Shown one piece after another: positions 1 to 30,714 of a DNA stretch of 64,000 nucleotides. Source of the DNA: Pelodera strongyloides (taxonomy: Eukaryota > Nematoda > Chromadorea > Rhabditida > Rhabditidae); assembly GCA_036852015.1 (NCBI GenBank), contig JAANDG010000157.1, positions 186,001 through 250,000 of the forward strand, read 5' to 3'. The position numbers and the translations under genes are program-made. The number at the start of each line of letters is the position of its first letter. Within the stretch, counting starts at the first letter, position 1. The notes beneath the pieces were generated by a model. It saw nothing but the letters and a program-made list of their open reading frames with translations. It was not told the DNA's origin and made no database searches.

Positions 1-1
1 A

Positions 2-148
2 CTCATCGTTGGCCGCACACCATCAGGGTGCGCAGTTGGTGCGCAAGAATATGTGTTGAGAAGTCACTTTGAAAGAGCGCCTAACGCGCCACAACTGCGC
101 ACCGATAACGTTGATGCCTTTTTGAAGAAAAATGGCATGATACTTTAG
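2..148 (+). CDS. Possible terminal exon of an unknown gene, cut by the window start
   Basis: An open frame runs from the window edge to a TAG at 146-148 (48 codons). It ends in a basic tail with LKKNGM before the stop. The frame has no stop over its whole visible length and the region is richer in G+C than the sequence after it. I do not recognise the product. It could be the last exon of a host gene or the tail of a transposase. Chance openness over 48 codons cannot be excluded. Confidence 0.25.
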   Translation, partial: LIVGRTPSGCAVGAQEYVLRSHFERAPNAPQLRTDNVDAFLKKNGMIL

Positions 149-830
149 GGACAACGGATGCGCGGCCCACACATGGTTAACCTCCCAAAGTTTTCTCACT
201 GTTGGTACAAATTCTATGATTCGGTATTGAAATGGAATTCAAAGTTCAAAGAAGCAGGATTAATGGTTGACGGGGATGTTAAGTCGTATGTCGATCACTT
301 TCCAATGAGAAAACAATGGAATGAAAAGAATTCACAACGGTGTGCACACACCAGTTTTTGGAGATGCTCGCCGCGATGGGTTTTCTACCATTTTCTACCA
401 TTAGTCTCTATTTTACGCTAGTTACTTTATAATGCCTTCATGCATTGTCTATTCTGTTGTCAGTCTGAATGGAATATGTACACTCTGTTAACTTGGAGCA
501 GCCTCCTCACCACTTTGAGAGAATATTTTGCTTCCCAGTAATCGTAACTCCTGTAAGAAGGGCTGGTGACGAAATAAGGTTAATATGGAGGCTCATAGTT
601 AGATAACTTGAATACAAAGTCACGGGATGTTTAAATATTAATATTAAATATTTATTAACACATAAAATGTGTGCATCAATATGATGAAAGGTTGACAAGC
701 ATCAATTGAATGGCCATGGTTTTAATTATCTTGAGCAAATTTATGTGATTATTCGTACATTACCTCAAAAAAATCACAGCGAAGATAACAACAAGAATTG
801 CAACACATTGGGCGTTCCTACAAATAGTAC
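149..830. other. Stretch without an assignable gene
   Basis: An 87-codon frame at 158-421 has no family resemblance that I can see and no splice context. The rest is AT-rich with stops in all frames. Confidence 0.4.
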
Positions 831-1000
831 TAACAAGGGAACTGCCTAGGTTCATATCTGAATTAAGAAAAGTTGAAATGCAAAAGTTGTAGAGAATTAA
901 ATTCTATTAAAGATGGCGCATTCAAAACGTGCCAGGCGTAATTATCGAGCAATTACGCATAACCGTTCCATATGGGAGCCTCAGTGATATATGATTTCGT

Positions 1001-1074
1001 TTACCACTTAGCATAATGGATAGCGCTACTGACTGATAAGAGGAAGGTCAACTGTTCGATTCCTCTCTGCGGAA
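1001..1074 (+). tRNA. tRNA-like sequence in the left foldback arm (probable pseudogene)
   Basis: The stretch has an A-box-like TAGCATAATGG, a D-arm close to those of tRNA-Arg (AATGGATAGCGC) and a B-box-like TGTTCGATTCC, and is followed by a run of T. The acceptor and T stems do not pair well and the anticodon arm is degenerate (loop near CTGATAA). I therefore call it a tRNA-derived sequence rather than a functional tRNA. The opposite arm has a mirror copy. Confidence 0.4.
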
Positions 1075-1760
1075 GCTATTTTTGCGTTTTTGCTTGGGTA
1101 TTTTTTTTTTACAATTTAAAGCTTAAATAATTGTTTCAAAACAAATTACTGTGTGTTTAGACAACTTTGCTTGTGTCGATAACACATTTATGCACTATTC
1201 AAGTAAAAAAATCTGTATTTGATTTTTCCATTTTTTTCATGAAATCATTGATGGTACCCATGGGTGAAAATATCGTCGAAAATTAAATGATGAAAACAAC
1301 AACAAAATGGATGTGAATATTTAATAAATAAATGAGTTAATTAATTGGTAGATCGTTTCTTTCATGGATAAAGAGTTATGAATAAACATATCAGAACTCC
1401 AAGGACCGGTTTATAGCTTCTGAAATCATCAGAAACTATAAACAGAAACACCAGTAAGTCATAGTCATTTGTAATAAAAATATTCAACCTTCTGGAATTT
1501 GGAAACTATGAAAGTTATGCTTCACATTCATTTTGTTGTTGTTTTCATCAGTTAATTTTCGACGATATTTTCACCCATGGGTACCATCAATGTTTCATGA
1601 AAAAAATGGAAAAATCAAATCCCGATTTTTTTACTTGAATAGTGCATAAATATGTTATCGACACAAGCAAAGTTGTCTAAACACACAGTAATTTGTTGTG
1701 AAACAATTATTTAAGCTTTAAATTGTAAAAAAAATACCCAAACAAAAACGCAAAAATAGC

Positions 1761-1835
1761 TTCCGCAGAGAGGAATCGAACACTTGACCTTCCTCTTATC
1801 AGTCAGAAGCGCTATCCATTATGCTAAGTGGCAAC
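1761..1835 (-). tRNA. tRNA-like sequence in the right foldback arm (probable pseudogene)
   Basis: This is the reverse-complement partner of the tRNA-like segment at 1001-1074. It keeps the same A-box-like and B-box-like words and differs at a few bases, for example GCGCTTCTGAC instead of GCGCTACTGAC. Here the anticodon stem can form CTTCT/AGAGG pairing, so this copy is slightly more tRNA-like. Confidence 0.4.
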
Positions 1836-2003
1836 CGAAATCATATATCACTGAGGCTCCCATATGGAACGGTTATGCGTAATTGCTCGATAATTACGCC
1901 TGGCACGTTTTGAATGCGCCATCTTTAATAGAATTTAATTCTCTACAACTTTTGCATTACAACTTTTCTTAATTCAGATATGAACCTAGGCAGTTCCCTT
2001 GTA

Positions 2004-4362
2004 AGTGCAACATAAGCTCAAAAACTAGCATCCTTGATATACCTCCGCCCTCCGCCCACAGTAATCCGAATGCGCTATGTACGAATGTTTAGTAATGTTT
2101 TCTAACCTTCGCAATTCGGAGACACTTTATTGTCAGAGCGATTGCAAGTTCACAATAGTCGTGTAAACGTGATTACTATAAACTTCTTCAACTCTCGATC
2201 TGCTTACAATCTTGCCTTCAATTAAAGAATGTGGCGCCCGCTTGTTTGGGACACTCGGTTGGACACTATTCTGGGACATGAAGCCAAGTCCACAGGTCAA
2301 AGGGCCACGCGATGAAATCTAGTCTCTTACCGTATTTTATCATTGTAGCGTAATCTCGGAATTATCTAGTGATCAAATTCTATTTCTCTTCATTCTGCCG
2401 CAACTCTCGTCTCTTTTTATCACTGCTCTCTGCTTCTGATTCCCAATGCTTCATTTCTTGTATTCTGTAATCTCTCTTGTTTCCCCCTTAACTCTCACTC
2501 TGTCAGTTTCTCTGTCCTCTCGGTGTTCACTAGACCATGTCACTGAGCTTGTTTGCAGTCAAATGTGTCTTGTTCTCAATGAGTTCTGTCAACATAACAT
2601 CACCCCATCCCTAGGGGAAGGTGCTCCCCGAAGTACACCTAAATCCTCACCCTCCCCGTGTTCTGTATTGTTGGTAAAAGCGTTACATGGGTACTACCTC
2701 CCGCCATACAACAAACCCCTTTTGTCCTCTGCTCCTCTCACAATACTGTATGTAGTTATGTAGTCTTCTGCCTGTGATGTAGTTTGGTCATACAAGCGTT
2801 ACACGCTTTTCCGACCAGCTCCTAGGTTATTCCTTGACCACGGCCACCTCTTTGAAATCGGTTATTTTATAGAACCACTGTCTTGCTAGATAGAAACTAT
2901 ACTGTAGTTATTGTTCTATCTCTTGAAACTTGAAGTGCTAACATCAATAATTTATGTTTATTTACCGAGGCCAGATACATGAAACCTCAGGCTACTTTTA
3001 GACAGTCGAAGACTAGGAAACGTATCTAGGCTAGGTAAAAAGGCGTAGCCTTGTCATAGTGTATATATAGTGTGCTTCGCTGATAGAGCCTTCACAGTCT
3101 GGGACATGATGAAAGATAGAACTTTAGTGGGAACTTTAGTATATCATCTATGTAAGGTGTGATAATGGCTACTTCCGCCATCGATGTCAAATCATATTAT
3201 GTTTGTTGTGATCTTGTCTCCCTGATGCTTATCCGAAATACGCAACATATCCATAACTTGATTGATTTGCTGGCATAATTTCAGGACTACTGATTATGAT
3301 CGGACCAGAGTTCCGATATAATGATACGCGTATATATCATGTCCCAACGTGTGACCCGATCACTTTGGTGAGCTCTTATTTACGTTGTGTATTCGGAGGA
3401 AATTTAACTTTTGTTAGAAACTTTACTAATACGATGCGATACGGTGTAACACCCAAATGCTGTTAGTTACTTATCCCTCCAAGTTTATCCCTAAATCTCT
3501 ATCTCTCTATCATATTCACACTCTCTGAACGACTTTAGATCTGCAAACTCCTCGTGCCTCACTATCTCTCAACTGGGTCTTAGTCTCACTAGTACGGGGC
3601 AAAGTCCGTGCAAACATGAACCCGTTGGTCAGATGTTAGCTTACAAAGAAGCATAGACATATGTTTGAAGACGAGTGCTCCGTTGTCGTAGAGAATTGTA
3701 ATCTGTAGATGACGTTCGACATAACATTGCATAGCATAAACTGTTCGCCGCAAGTGTTTTGCGCACAAAAAATCGTGTCGATGGCATGATGGGGATCCTT
3801 AGTACATAGTGACCTGAAAACTTTATACGTGAAAACAATTAGTCAGACTTTGGGTTTAACACATCTGACAGTCTCGGATGCAATTATGGAGTAATTGTAA
3901 ATACCGAAAGCAAAGGTAAAATAATGAAGTTGGTGTGCATTTAGGTAAGATTATGCACAGAATCGGTGCCGTATTGGTTCAGAAGATATGCCAACTTACG
4001 TCCCGAATATTCTTTCCCTAGCACAATGATTGGTGAGTTACGGTAAGATTTTCCGGGATAGATACAAATTTCTAGGCCCAGATCAGTCGCTGAAAAGCCA
4101 CAAAATGGTACAAAAAAATTAAATTGTAGATAAATAATTTACGGTAAGATACGTTTTCAATAGTGCATCGTCGTAGTGGCTTTATTTTTATATTTTTTTA
4201 ATAAAAAACCACTTCTTGTTTTAAAAGTTATGACGAAAATATTTATTCATCAAAATTTCAAATAAGTGTCGAGATATTTGCCACCGGGAAAGACTTTATC
4301 ACCCATATCGTCTTGCAAAAAAAGGGTGAATATATTACTAGAGAATCAATCACATATTGCAG
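2004..4362. other. Intergenic or upstream region of the ceramide synthase gene
   Basis: No coding segment can be supported here. One possible small first exon starts at ATG 3296 after a TTTCAG acceptor (3281-3283) and could end at a GTGAGC donor at 3368. Its phase does not fit the next recognised exon, so I do not assign it. The remainder is AT-rich and I see no repeat family from elsewhere in the window. Confidence 0.4.
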
Positions 4363-7032
4363 ATGACCTCCGACAAACAGGTTTATCTCAACTCGAATTA
4401 TTCTCCGTATGTGGACTCGCATTCTTCTTTACTCTATTCAGATATGTGCTTACTTGGTATTCAAAGGTAGATTTCGCTTATTATTAGCTTGATTTTTTCG
4501 ATAAGCGTAAGGCAATTTCCCAGCACCATATGTTCAAATGATACTGTACAAGGCTAATTTCTTGGGTGCACGCCAGTGTGGTGCCAAGTTGGACAATTCC
4601 AATTGGCCCAGTATGGGCACCCACTATGGGCATACTTGTAGCCTGGCCCTCCATAAAGGGGATATAAGTTGATTAGGTGTTCCGAGTTTTGCACTTACGT
4701 CATCTGCCTGGACCTGGAGTGTAATTTGTGTGTAGATGATAAAATGCTTGAACTATTTAAATCGCATTAAACAGGTGTGGATCCAGCGGCACAATATCCT
4801 TCCTCTATATTCGCACAAGCTTCCCGAAGCAATTTGGAAGTTCATTTACTATGGCGGTGTATGGCTCTTCGCACTTTATATTCACAAGTTTGAAGGAGAA
4901 ATTGATACCTTCGATGATCCGTTGTCTATGTGGAAAGGTATTTTTGAATGTGAATTTTCTATGAATACATATAGCCCAAAACTGTATCGTGGTTTATTGG
5001 AAGATAGTGAAAAAGTGCATGCAGCCCGATGTCGACCAACACTAGGGAAACTTGGGCGGTGCCCATTTAGTGACCAGCTGATGTCAGTTTTATGTGAAAG
5101 TGACCAACTGGTTAGTGGCCATTTGATGACCGTCTTCGGTGAAACTTAGTCACCACATGGTCACGAAGGGGTCATCAACTGGGCAGGCCCACAAAAAAAG
5201 TGAACCATCACCAAATGGTCTCACTCACTTTGCAGAATGCCAGTCCTCCACCCGTCCTAAAATGGTCCGTTCAATTGTGATTCTCTATGCCATCCAATCG
5301 GCCTTCTACCTCCATTCCGTCTATGCGACTCTCTTTATGGATCTGTGGCGAAAAGACTCGTGGATTATGTTCTCCCACCATTTCATTGCACTCGCATTAC
5401 TCTACCTATCTTATGTGGACAAGTGAGTATCGGTAGTTGAACTTTTTGCCAATAGTTAGTGAGTTTTACATGGCAAGTAGCTCCATTTTGTGGTACATTT
5501 CTGGTAGATCACAGCGCTCTGTGCATATACTTCTTTTGATTACGTATGAGCTATGCATTAAACATCTCAACTTGACTAATTAATACCTTAAAGCGAAATG
5601 CTAGCCCCTTTGGAAAATTTGCATATTGTAAGCGATGTATCCTATGCTAATTTTGTACGATCGTCCACGGCAATCGTGCAAAATTAGCATAGGATACATA
5701 GGATCTGCTTATCATATGCAAATTTTCCAAAGAGGCTAGCATTTCGCTTTAATGGTAATTCCTCAAAGAGTGAGTGGCACCAGTGGACCAATTATATGAA
5801 GCCGATTGTCAGACTTTAATCATGGCTCGATTAGACGCGTAGATCAAAAAAGTTTAACAAAAGCAACAACTTTCAACCCATGACCCTGGTTCTCATGCCT
5901 GGTGCTGTAGATGCAGATCACCTGCTCACATAATATAATTCATTTATTTCTCAGCTACCTACTTGCCGGCGCCCTCGTTCTCTTTCTCCAAGACAACTCG
6001 GACGCGGCCCTCGAAATCACAAAACTATGCGTTTATACAAGAAAACGCACCAATGGCGACTACTACCCACTACTGGAGTTTGCAGGAAACGCAGTCTTCT
6101 TCTGTTTTGCTGGGTTATGGTAAGTGGAATATCGTAATGCCTGTTGACGTTACTGTTGATGTTACTGTGGCGTACTTTTTTAGGAGTGCGGCAGGCGCAC
6201 GACTGGATTCTGATTGCTCACTTTTAAAAAATAGGTTCGCCCGCCCTTCGCCGCGCATCTTGTCCAGAGTTTGTCAGAATTCTGAACCTAGTCGCTAAAA
6301 GGCGAAATCTCCGCAAGAAATGCAGCGATAGCACAAGGCTCACCCGTTCTATTAGTGTACTACAGCTTTTGCGCGGCGACTGGACGATTGAAATCTGTTT
6401 GATATTTAAGAACGAATTTGTTCGCTTATAGCTCAGATCAAGAATGTTCGCACATCTTTCAGGATTGTTTGTCGTCTCTACTGGTACCCATGCAAGCTGC
6501 TCTATGCCACCATTTATGGTGCTGTCTATCTCGGCCCACAAGACGCACCATTCTTCCCGCTCCTTGGATTAATGCTGACTCTAGTGATGGGATTGAACAT
6601 CTACTGGTTTAATGTATGTTGTTTCTTTTATCTATATTTCTTACTTAACACGATTACTGATCTTAAGATATCTCAATGCGGAAAAAGCAGCGGTCGACAT
6701 GCATATGTTCCACAATACCAACTTAACTACTTCGTTCCGAGATTATGTCTCGCCGGTAAAGGTCATGCTCTTGGCGAACATGTGGCCCAAGTGCCGCGAA
6801 CTCAGAACTAAGGGTTCAGCACTCCTTTTGCGGCAACCCAACATCTTAACTTTATATAATCAGCCATCCATCTCCATTTCAGTTCATCGCCCAAATGAGT
6901 ATCCGTGTCTACCGTACTGGGGAAGAGCCCGAAGATAACCGCGAATGGGACACCACAACCGTCTCCGGGAAAAGTCACGAAGAAAGGCTCAAGGAATCAA
7001 TCAACAAAAAGGAATCAAGGAAAAATAAATAA
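4363..7032 (+). CDS. lagr-1: Ceramide synthase, CERS1/LAGR-1 type (TLC domain); 5' end not resolved
   Basis: The product is a multi-pass ER membrane enzyme that N-acylates sphingoid bases with acyl-CoA to make (dihydro)ceramide. Six exons join in phase: 4363-4466, 4775-4937, 5236-5422, 5955-6119, 6463-6613, 6883-7032. The first carries a membrane segment ([20 protein letters not shown]). Then come [26 protein letters not shown] followed by the catalytic His pair (SHHF), [17 protein letters not shown] with the two acidic residues of the TLC active site, and [12 protein letters not shown]. The tail ends with a charged stretch after REWDTT. Motif order and spacing match CERS1-type enzymes rather than HYL-type worm paralogues. 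About 306 residues are recovered; an N-terminal exon of perhaps 30-50 residues is missing because the first exon begins in mid-codon. A palindromic MITE lies in intron 3. A likely poly(A) signal AATAAA is at 7263-7268. Confidence 0.88.
5588..5752. mobile_element. Palindromic MITE, family A, copy 1
   Basis: A near-perfect palindrome with ends TTAAAGCGAAATGC and its reverse complement. Arms read through GATAAGCAAATCC-type words to a centre around TACGATCGTCCACGGCAATCGTGC. TTAA is present at both ends, consistent with a TTAA target duplication. This copy lies in an intron of the ceramide synthase gene and has several base changes near GTAAGCGATGTATCC. Confidence 0.85.
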
Positions 7033-7473
7033 GTACAACTCCTCACCTTACGTTGTTTCTGTCAGTATTTTGTGTTGCAAAGTTCATTGTATTGCGAAAA
7101 CCTTTCAACTTATTTATTTTCTTCACAAAACCATCCTATTATTATTATTATGAAACGCATGTTCCGTTTATTGCGTTTTTTTTTCTTTTTCCCCATCACT
7201 GTACGCTTACAAACTCTTTCACCTAATGCACATGTCCCAAAACCTCCACAAAAAAACATTCAAATAAAAAATTAAATTTTATTAGTCTGAAAACACATTA
7301 TAATACACGTGGTGTGACAAAGAAGAAAATAAGAATAAGAAGTAAAAATGTTGGTTGATAGTTAGGGAAACAATTTGAAACACGGAAAGCAAACGCCTGC
7401 TCTTACATAGAGAGGCGGGCACCGGGAGGCTATTAGTCCGATTCACCCACACAATGATACATTTTTTACCTTT

Positions 7474-7625
7474 TTAAAGCGGTATGACACGTGGTATGTG
7501 AAGCATAGGCTGGATAGCCCCACTACAATGCATTAGATGAAATGAGCGTTCGTCATAACCACCTGTCATTCAAGAGATTTATTTATTTATTTATTAAATA
7601 AATACACCAAAAGGTCATACCGCGT
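7474..7625. mobile_element. MITE, family B, degraded copy
   Basis: The left end TTAAAGCGGTATGACACGTGG matches three other copies in the window. The right end is weak (GGTCATACCGCG near 7613-7624), so the boundary is approximate. Between the ends is an AT-rich run of TTTA repeats. Confidence 0.5.
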
Positions 7626-8003
7626 TGTGTTTCCAAACACAGGAAAAGTTAGTTTATACCACTGTGCGGGTACCCGGTCCAACAACTATTTTCAAACATG
7701 TCGCTTGGTGTTAAAGTACCAAATCATATCTACCCAGCAACATATCAAAAACAGTTCAAATAGCTATTTCCAGACTAAAATCAATCAATATGTGCCTTAT
7801 TCGTCGCTTCGAAACAAATACTCTAAGTTAGCGATCGATAAATCTAACATCAAAGTTATTTCTCTTTACTGGTCAACTGAATTAACTGGAAGAATAAAGC
7901 AAAGAAATGGAGCAAAAATAAATAATAATCAATCTATTTGACAGCTTCCTTGCGAGGGAACTTTAGTTCGTGTTCATAATAATTATCATAAGGAAGCAAC
8001 CAT

Positions 8004-8181
8004 TTAAAGTGGAATGACACGTGGTCTTGAACCGTTTACCAGACAATTGCACTCCATGTATTGCATGTAGTGTTTTCTCTGTGATCGTGATCGGCACAAG
8101 ACGGAACTACTTTGCACATAACTACATAGGAATAGAGCCGACCAGCACACGTTTTACAAACCACGCATCATTCCGCTTTAA
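8004..8181. mobile_element. MITE, family B, copy 2
   Basis: Terminal inverted repeats TTAAAGTGGAATGACACGTGG and the reverse complement of ACCACGCATCATTCCGCTTTAA enclose about 178 bp. TTAA occurs at both ends. No coding capacity. Confidence 0.75.
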
Positions 8182-8454
8182 GAAAACAAATAAAGAAAGG
8201 GATAAAGCAACGAACTGTGGTTTAAAGACTTAGTAGTAGAGCATACTGCACAATCAAATTGACTTCTTTGCACACAAAATAAAGCAAGCGATAACACACG
8301 AGAAATAATATCAATTAAAAACAAATAAAATAACAAAACAAAAGAATTGTAATGACAAATGACAAAACTATAGAAAATGAGTGATAAATTGATAAAGCAA
8401 TGGACGAGTGTGTAAAGTGTGGCGCATCAATTGGTAATAAAAATATATATTATT

Positions 8455-8630
8455 TTAAAGCGGAGTATCACGCAGAATGTGAAATTAACGTTGCATAACT
8501 ATATGTCCATTTATTTGCAAATTACCGTATATTCTGGATTCTCGTCTATTCATAGAGCCATTTGCATGTAATACTAGGAATGCAGTTGTGCAACGTTGAG
8601 TTTCATAAACCATGTGATATACCGCTTTAA
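8455..8630. mobile_element. MITE, family B, copy 3
   Basis: Ends TTAAAGCGGAGTATCACG and CATGTGATATACCGCTTTAA are imperfect inverted repeats about 176 bp apart, flanked by TTAA. Same family as the elements at 8004 and 29728. Confidence 0.75.
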
Positions 8631-10199
8631 GCGCGTTATTATAATAGTTAGTAAAGAGAGTTAGACTAGTGCGGGGGCGATATTCACAGATCGATATTAC
8701 TGTAAAGCAGAAGGACCACAGGAGAAACAAAATCGATAACAATCAGAGAAAGAGACGAAATTCACCAAAAAGGCAGTCTTAAATGCGACCATAATCAGCT
8801 TAGAATTAGCAGAAAACAAGGGAAACAAATACAAAACTCTGAATGAAGTTGCTCAGTTAAAGGCTAGCGAGCGGGTTGAAATGCTTTTTCAAAAGAGGAA
8901 AGCAATTTCTCTGTACTATAGGGATGTTGGGTGATAGAGGAATATTCACAAGTTTCAACCTTACACCAAGCCTCTACCAACCAAAACCACGTACGACAGA
9001 AAAAAGCCCCAAAAACCTTGAGAGAAAGCCAGCAAGATTACAACATAATAGTGCTTACAAGGCTGAGAAAATTCGAAAAAAAAACGGCAAGCTATACAAA
9101 TGGAAATACCGCGTGCAAGTAAACGCATAATACAGATAAAAGCGAGCTGAAAATCATGAAGTTGTTAACTTACGGGGGATTAATGTATTCCTAATTAGCA
9201 TCTCTCACAAAGAGATGCTAATTAGAATATTGATAATTATTTCATTAGTTTGGGGTCCCGCGGGGAAAATCCTAATAATCCTTCAAATCAAAACTTGGGC
9301 AAGACAGACGGCTCAGGGCTCAGAGACATGAATACTCTACTCTCTCTCCACTTGCCTGATACAGAGACCCAGACATAGAGAGAGAGTGTCAGAGAGAGGG
9401 GAGAGAGAGTGGGGGATTTTAGGAGAAGTGAGAGTGAGCAATACTGATAAGGGACGATAATTCAGCACATAAAACGCACACGCGCACACACACTTTCTGT
9501 TAGAGTGATTGTGGGCTGTGTAGATCAATATTTTTTCAAATTTCAAATTGCAACACCAAAAAGAGTCTTCTTCTAGAGAGGAGAAACTTGGCTGATTCCC
9601 AAATGCGCGCAAGAAACCCAAAAAGATAATCGGAAAATCGCACGTGTAATAGAGCAGGGAAAAAAATTGTTCAGAGAAATAAGGTTCCTACAAGCAAAGC
9701 TATTAATCTTCTTCAATTCTAACTATAAACGATATACTTCTTGTGACAATAGTGATGATGAGACACTAGGACCAAAATTCAAAATGTACACTGGTATTGG
9801 TGTCCATCGACTCCGCTCGATGCCCAATAAATAGACGTGGACGATTGCAGCAACTTCTCTTTTCTAAATTATAACAGTGTACTGATACACCTGCACAGCA
9901 CCTCTGGTTCATAATTAACAAACCAAAAACACTATGTACATTAGATAAAATGGAAAATACAAAAACATGTCACAGGCAGCATGGAGAATAACTACGTTCA
10001 TCTTGCAAAAATAACATAGAGGTTGAGGCTTGAGGCATCCCAAGATACCTAGACCTAGACTGTGGCAACCAAGAAAGTCCTATGGATTACCTGGACAGAA
10101 TGTCTCAGTCTCAAGATCAAGGATGAACCAGTATGCCAGAGACAAAAAAGTGAAATCAGCGAGAACAAAACGAATAAAGACTTACCCAAGTGCCGACCG
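8631..10199. other. Intergenic region downstream of gsa-1
   Basis: No gene is supported. It holds a perfect hairpin at 9191-9225 and GA-rich simple sequence around 9360-9430. The gsa-1 stop codon is at the right edge, so part of this is the gsa-1 3' UTR. Confidence 0.5.
9191..9225. repeat. Perfect short hairpin (15-bp stem, 5-nt loop)
   Basis: CTAATTAGCATCTCT is followed by CACAA and then AGAGATGCTAATTAG. No U tract follows, so there is no reason to call it a terminator. It may be a transposon relic or a structured RNA element. Confidence 0.7.
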
Positions 10200-17804
<7,605 letters not shown>

Positions 17805-17813
17805 CAGGCGCAT

Positions 17814-18977
17814 TGCCGCACCTGCACCGCAAGTTTGTCGTCGCTATGCAAAACTAGCCGCCGCCGCAGTGCTGCACTCAACAAAGAGAGAGGTCAGCTA
17901 GCAGCGCGCGCACCAGACACTCTGCCGCATTCGCAGCCAATTCGCTGAAAGATGCACGCAACGCGAGAAAACCCGGCCGCAACGCAGCCGAGGAATCGTT
18001 GCAGGACCTCGGTGGGAATTCAAAAAAATTTTGCCCGATTTTTGTCTCGCCATCCAGCTGATTCGTCACTAACTTTTGTGATTCATATACTTTTTAAGTT
18101 TGTTTTGGTTTGCTTTGTTTCTCGAAGTTAAATAGTGAGCGAAGATCTGTAGCCCTATCGAAGTTGTAGATGCGGTTAGTTAGAAAATGAATCTGTGAAA
18201 AGGGAACAGCAGTTTTGTTTCGTACTCTGGTGCCTTGCTGTTTTGTTTTCGTTGGGAAACTGCTTACGGCGTCGTATTATCAGAAAACAGAACGATCTGC
18301 ATCTCCGGTCCACTTCTGATACTTACCCTATTACCGCAGATCGGTCTGTGGTTTGAGTCGAGTATAGGCAATTAGGCATGTACATAACGACTGGTGCAAA
18401 CTGAACCTTGCGGTTCCAGCCAGTAGGGAGCCGAGCCCACCAAAGTTTGATGTACTTGAACTTGAAGGATCCAAGCTTCTACCAATGGGTAACGGATCGA
18501 TAGGTCATGCTATTAAACAAAAATGTGCTGCATCTCGTAAAAACCTAAGCGACGCAAAAATGCAGTAGAACGTTTTGTGTACCCAACCAAATACTTTGGA
18601 TGATGAAAAATGAACAAACTTCGGAAATTCTATAACCTATCAAAATTGATAAGTCCACTCGCAATTGATCCGCCATGACCGATTACTCCTTGCCCTGGTT
18701 TAGGTTTGGAGCTTTAAATTCCACTTTGAGACAGACAAATGGTTGACTGACCCGGCCCCTTTTTGACTGAACCCGCACGGTTCTGTTTGAGGGTGCACCC
18801 CTTCTATATTCATTGTTTATTTTTGTTCTGGCTTACCTCCAATTTTACTCACAAATCAAGCTTCGCCCACCATTTTTATATATTTCGATCTCGCAACCGC
18901 CGAGTACTCAATTAGTTTAATTACTACTTTTTTTCAGTCCACTCTCGTGTCCAACTCCAGGGTTTTGATCACATACG
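17814..18977. promoter_or_regulatory. Shared divergent promoter region of gsa-1 and vps-4
   Basis: The start codons of gsa-1 (minus) and vps-4 (plus) face away from each other across about 1.16 kb with no other gene between. The gsa-1-proximal part (17814-18010) is GC-rich. No TATA box can be placed with confidence. The promoter role is inferred from position. Confidence 0.6.
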
Positions 18978-29697
<10,720 letters not shown>

Positions 29698-29727
29698 GAT
29701 ATCGTTCTTCTTCATTTTCTAGAATCT

Positions 29728-29902
29728 TTAAAGCGGTATGACACGTGGTTTAAAAAAATGTGCTCTGATCCGCGCTAGCGTGTTTTACTCGTGTTTCTAT
29801 GCCTGACTATGCATATGAAGGGTGCAGAATTGAATGCGTTAGTGGGATTACTAATCTCCAGTTTATGTTTCGTAAACGTAAACCACCTGCCATACCGCTT
29901 TG
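29728..29902. mobile_element. MITE, family B, copy 4, in the vps-4 3' UTR
   Basis: TTAAAGCGGTATGACACGTGGTTTA at the left and AAACCACCTGCCATACCGCTTT at the right are inverted repeats about 175 bp apart. It starts 30 bp after the vps-4 stop, so it is probably transcribed in the 3' UTR and could fold in the mRNA. Confidence 0.8.
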
Positions 29903-30714
29903 TATCGCTCCTTCTGTGGACTCTTGCTTTGTCTGTGCCTTTTAGCAAGTTAATGACAGTGCAGTAAATTGATTTTCGGCTTTTTTTATTACTGTAAATG
30001 AGCAGTTTCAGTTTCCCAAAATATTTTGTATATAAAATTACTCTGAAAGTTGTTAAGAAATAGGTACCGTGTAAATTGTTGTAAGAATTGACACTACTAC
30101 TATGGCTATGATTTTTATTTCCTTTCTTTTCGTTTGTTTGCTCTGACTAGTCTTTTTTGCTGAATGATGAGTAGACTTTGTATTGTACTATGAGTTTAAG
30201 TGGTTTATCTTCGTAAACTTAGACCATACATTTTAGTTTATGAGCTGACTCTAAAGTAGCGTTTGTACTTTAACATATAGTTGAGCTTGCTCAAAGGTCG
30301 TGTTTTTATTATAAAGAAAAAATGCTTGCTTTTTACTTGTGATATACAGCACCCAGTAAGTTTTTTTCTAAACAGATGTCGTGGTTATTTCTTTTAGTAA
30401 TTTGCATGTGAGCTGTTGCCAATTTGGTGTTTGTAAATATTAACATTTGTTGGAGTTCTTTTCTTTTTGAATATACCGGTCCACACACACACGCGAATGT
30501 AATGGTTTCTTTCGTATTGCATTAAATTATTGTTCGCCAATTTTGTAAGAACACCAACTTTTTATAGCTGTCTATGAATTCGTGTATGAAATAAAGTTTG
30601 GCCTCGATGTTGTTGAATATGCTATTGAACATTGAATATGGATTATTTTGGTAAATAGTAAGTTGCATTAAATTGTAGTTGTCTGGTACATTTTGGGCCA
30701 TTTGGCGTCCTCGA
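29903..30714. other. vps-4 3' UTR or downstream region
   Basis: AT-rich without coding frames. An AATAAA lies at 30590-30595. The stretch about 30480-30600 (CCACACACA..., GTTCGCCAA...GTAAGAACACCAACTTTTTATA) resembles part of the tandem unit that follows, so a third, older copy of that unit may begin here. Confidence 0.45.

Larger units (their letters stand above)
831..2003. repeat. Large foldback element with two arms of about 480 bp
   Basis: The sequence from about 831 to 1315 returns as its reverse complement from about 1523 to 2003. Terminal words ACAAGGGAACTGCCTAGG (833-850) and CCTAGGCAGTTCCCTTGT (1985-2002) are exact reverse complements. The arms share AT-rich blocks, a CCCATGGGTACCATC-type block near the inner ends, and a tRNA-like segment. 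The spacer is about 200 bp. Arms differ by scattered substitutions and small indels, so the palindrome is not fresh. No transposase is visible, so this is probably a non-autonomous foldback or MITE-like element. Confidence 0.85.

Noticed and set aside
4363..4480. ATG at 4363 as the start of the ceramide synthase
   Set aside because: It is out of frame with the membrane segment encoded by the same exon.
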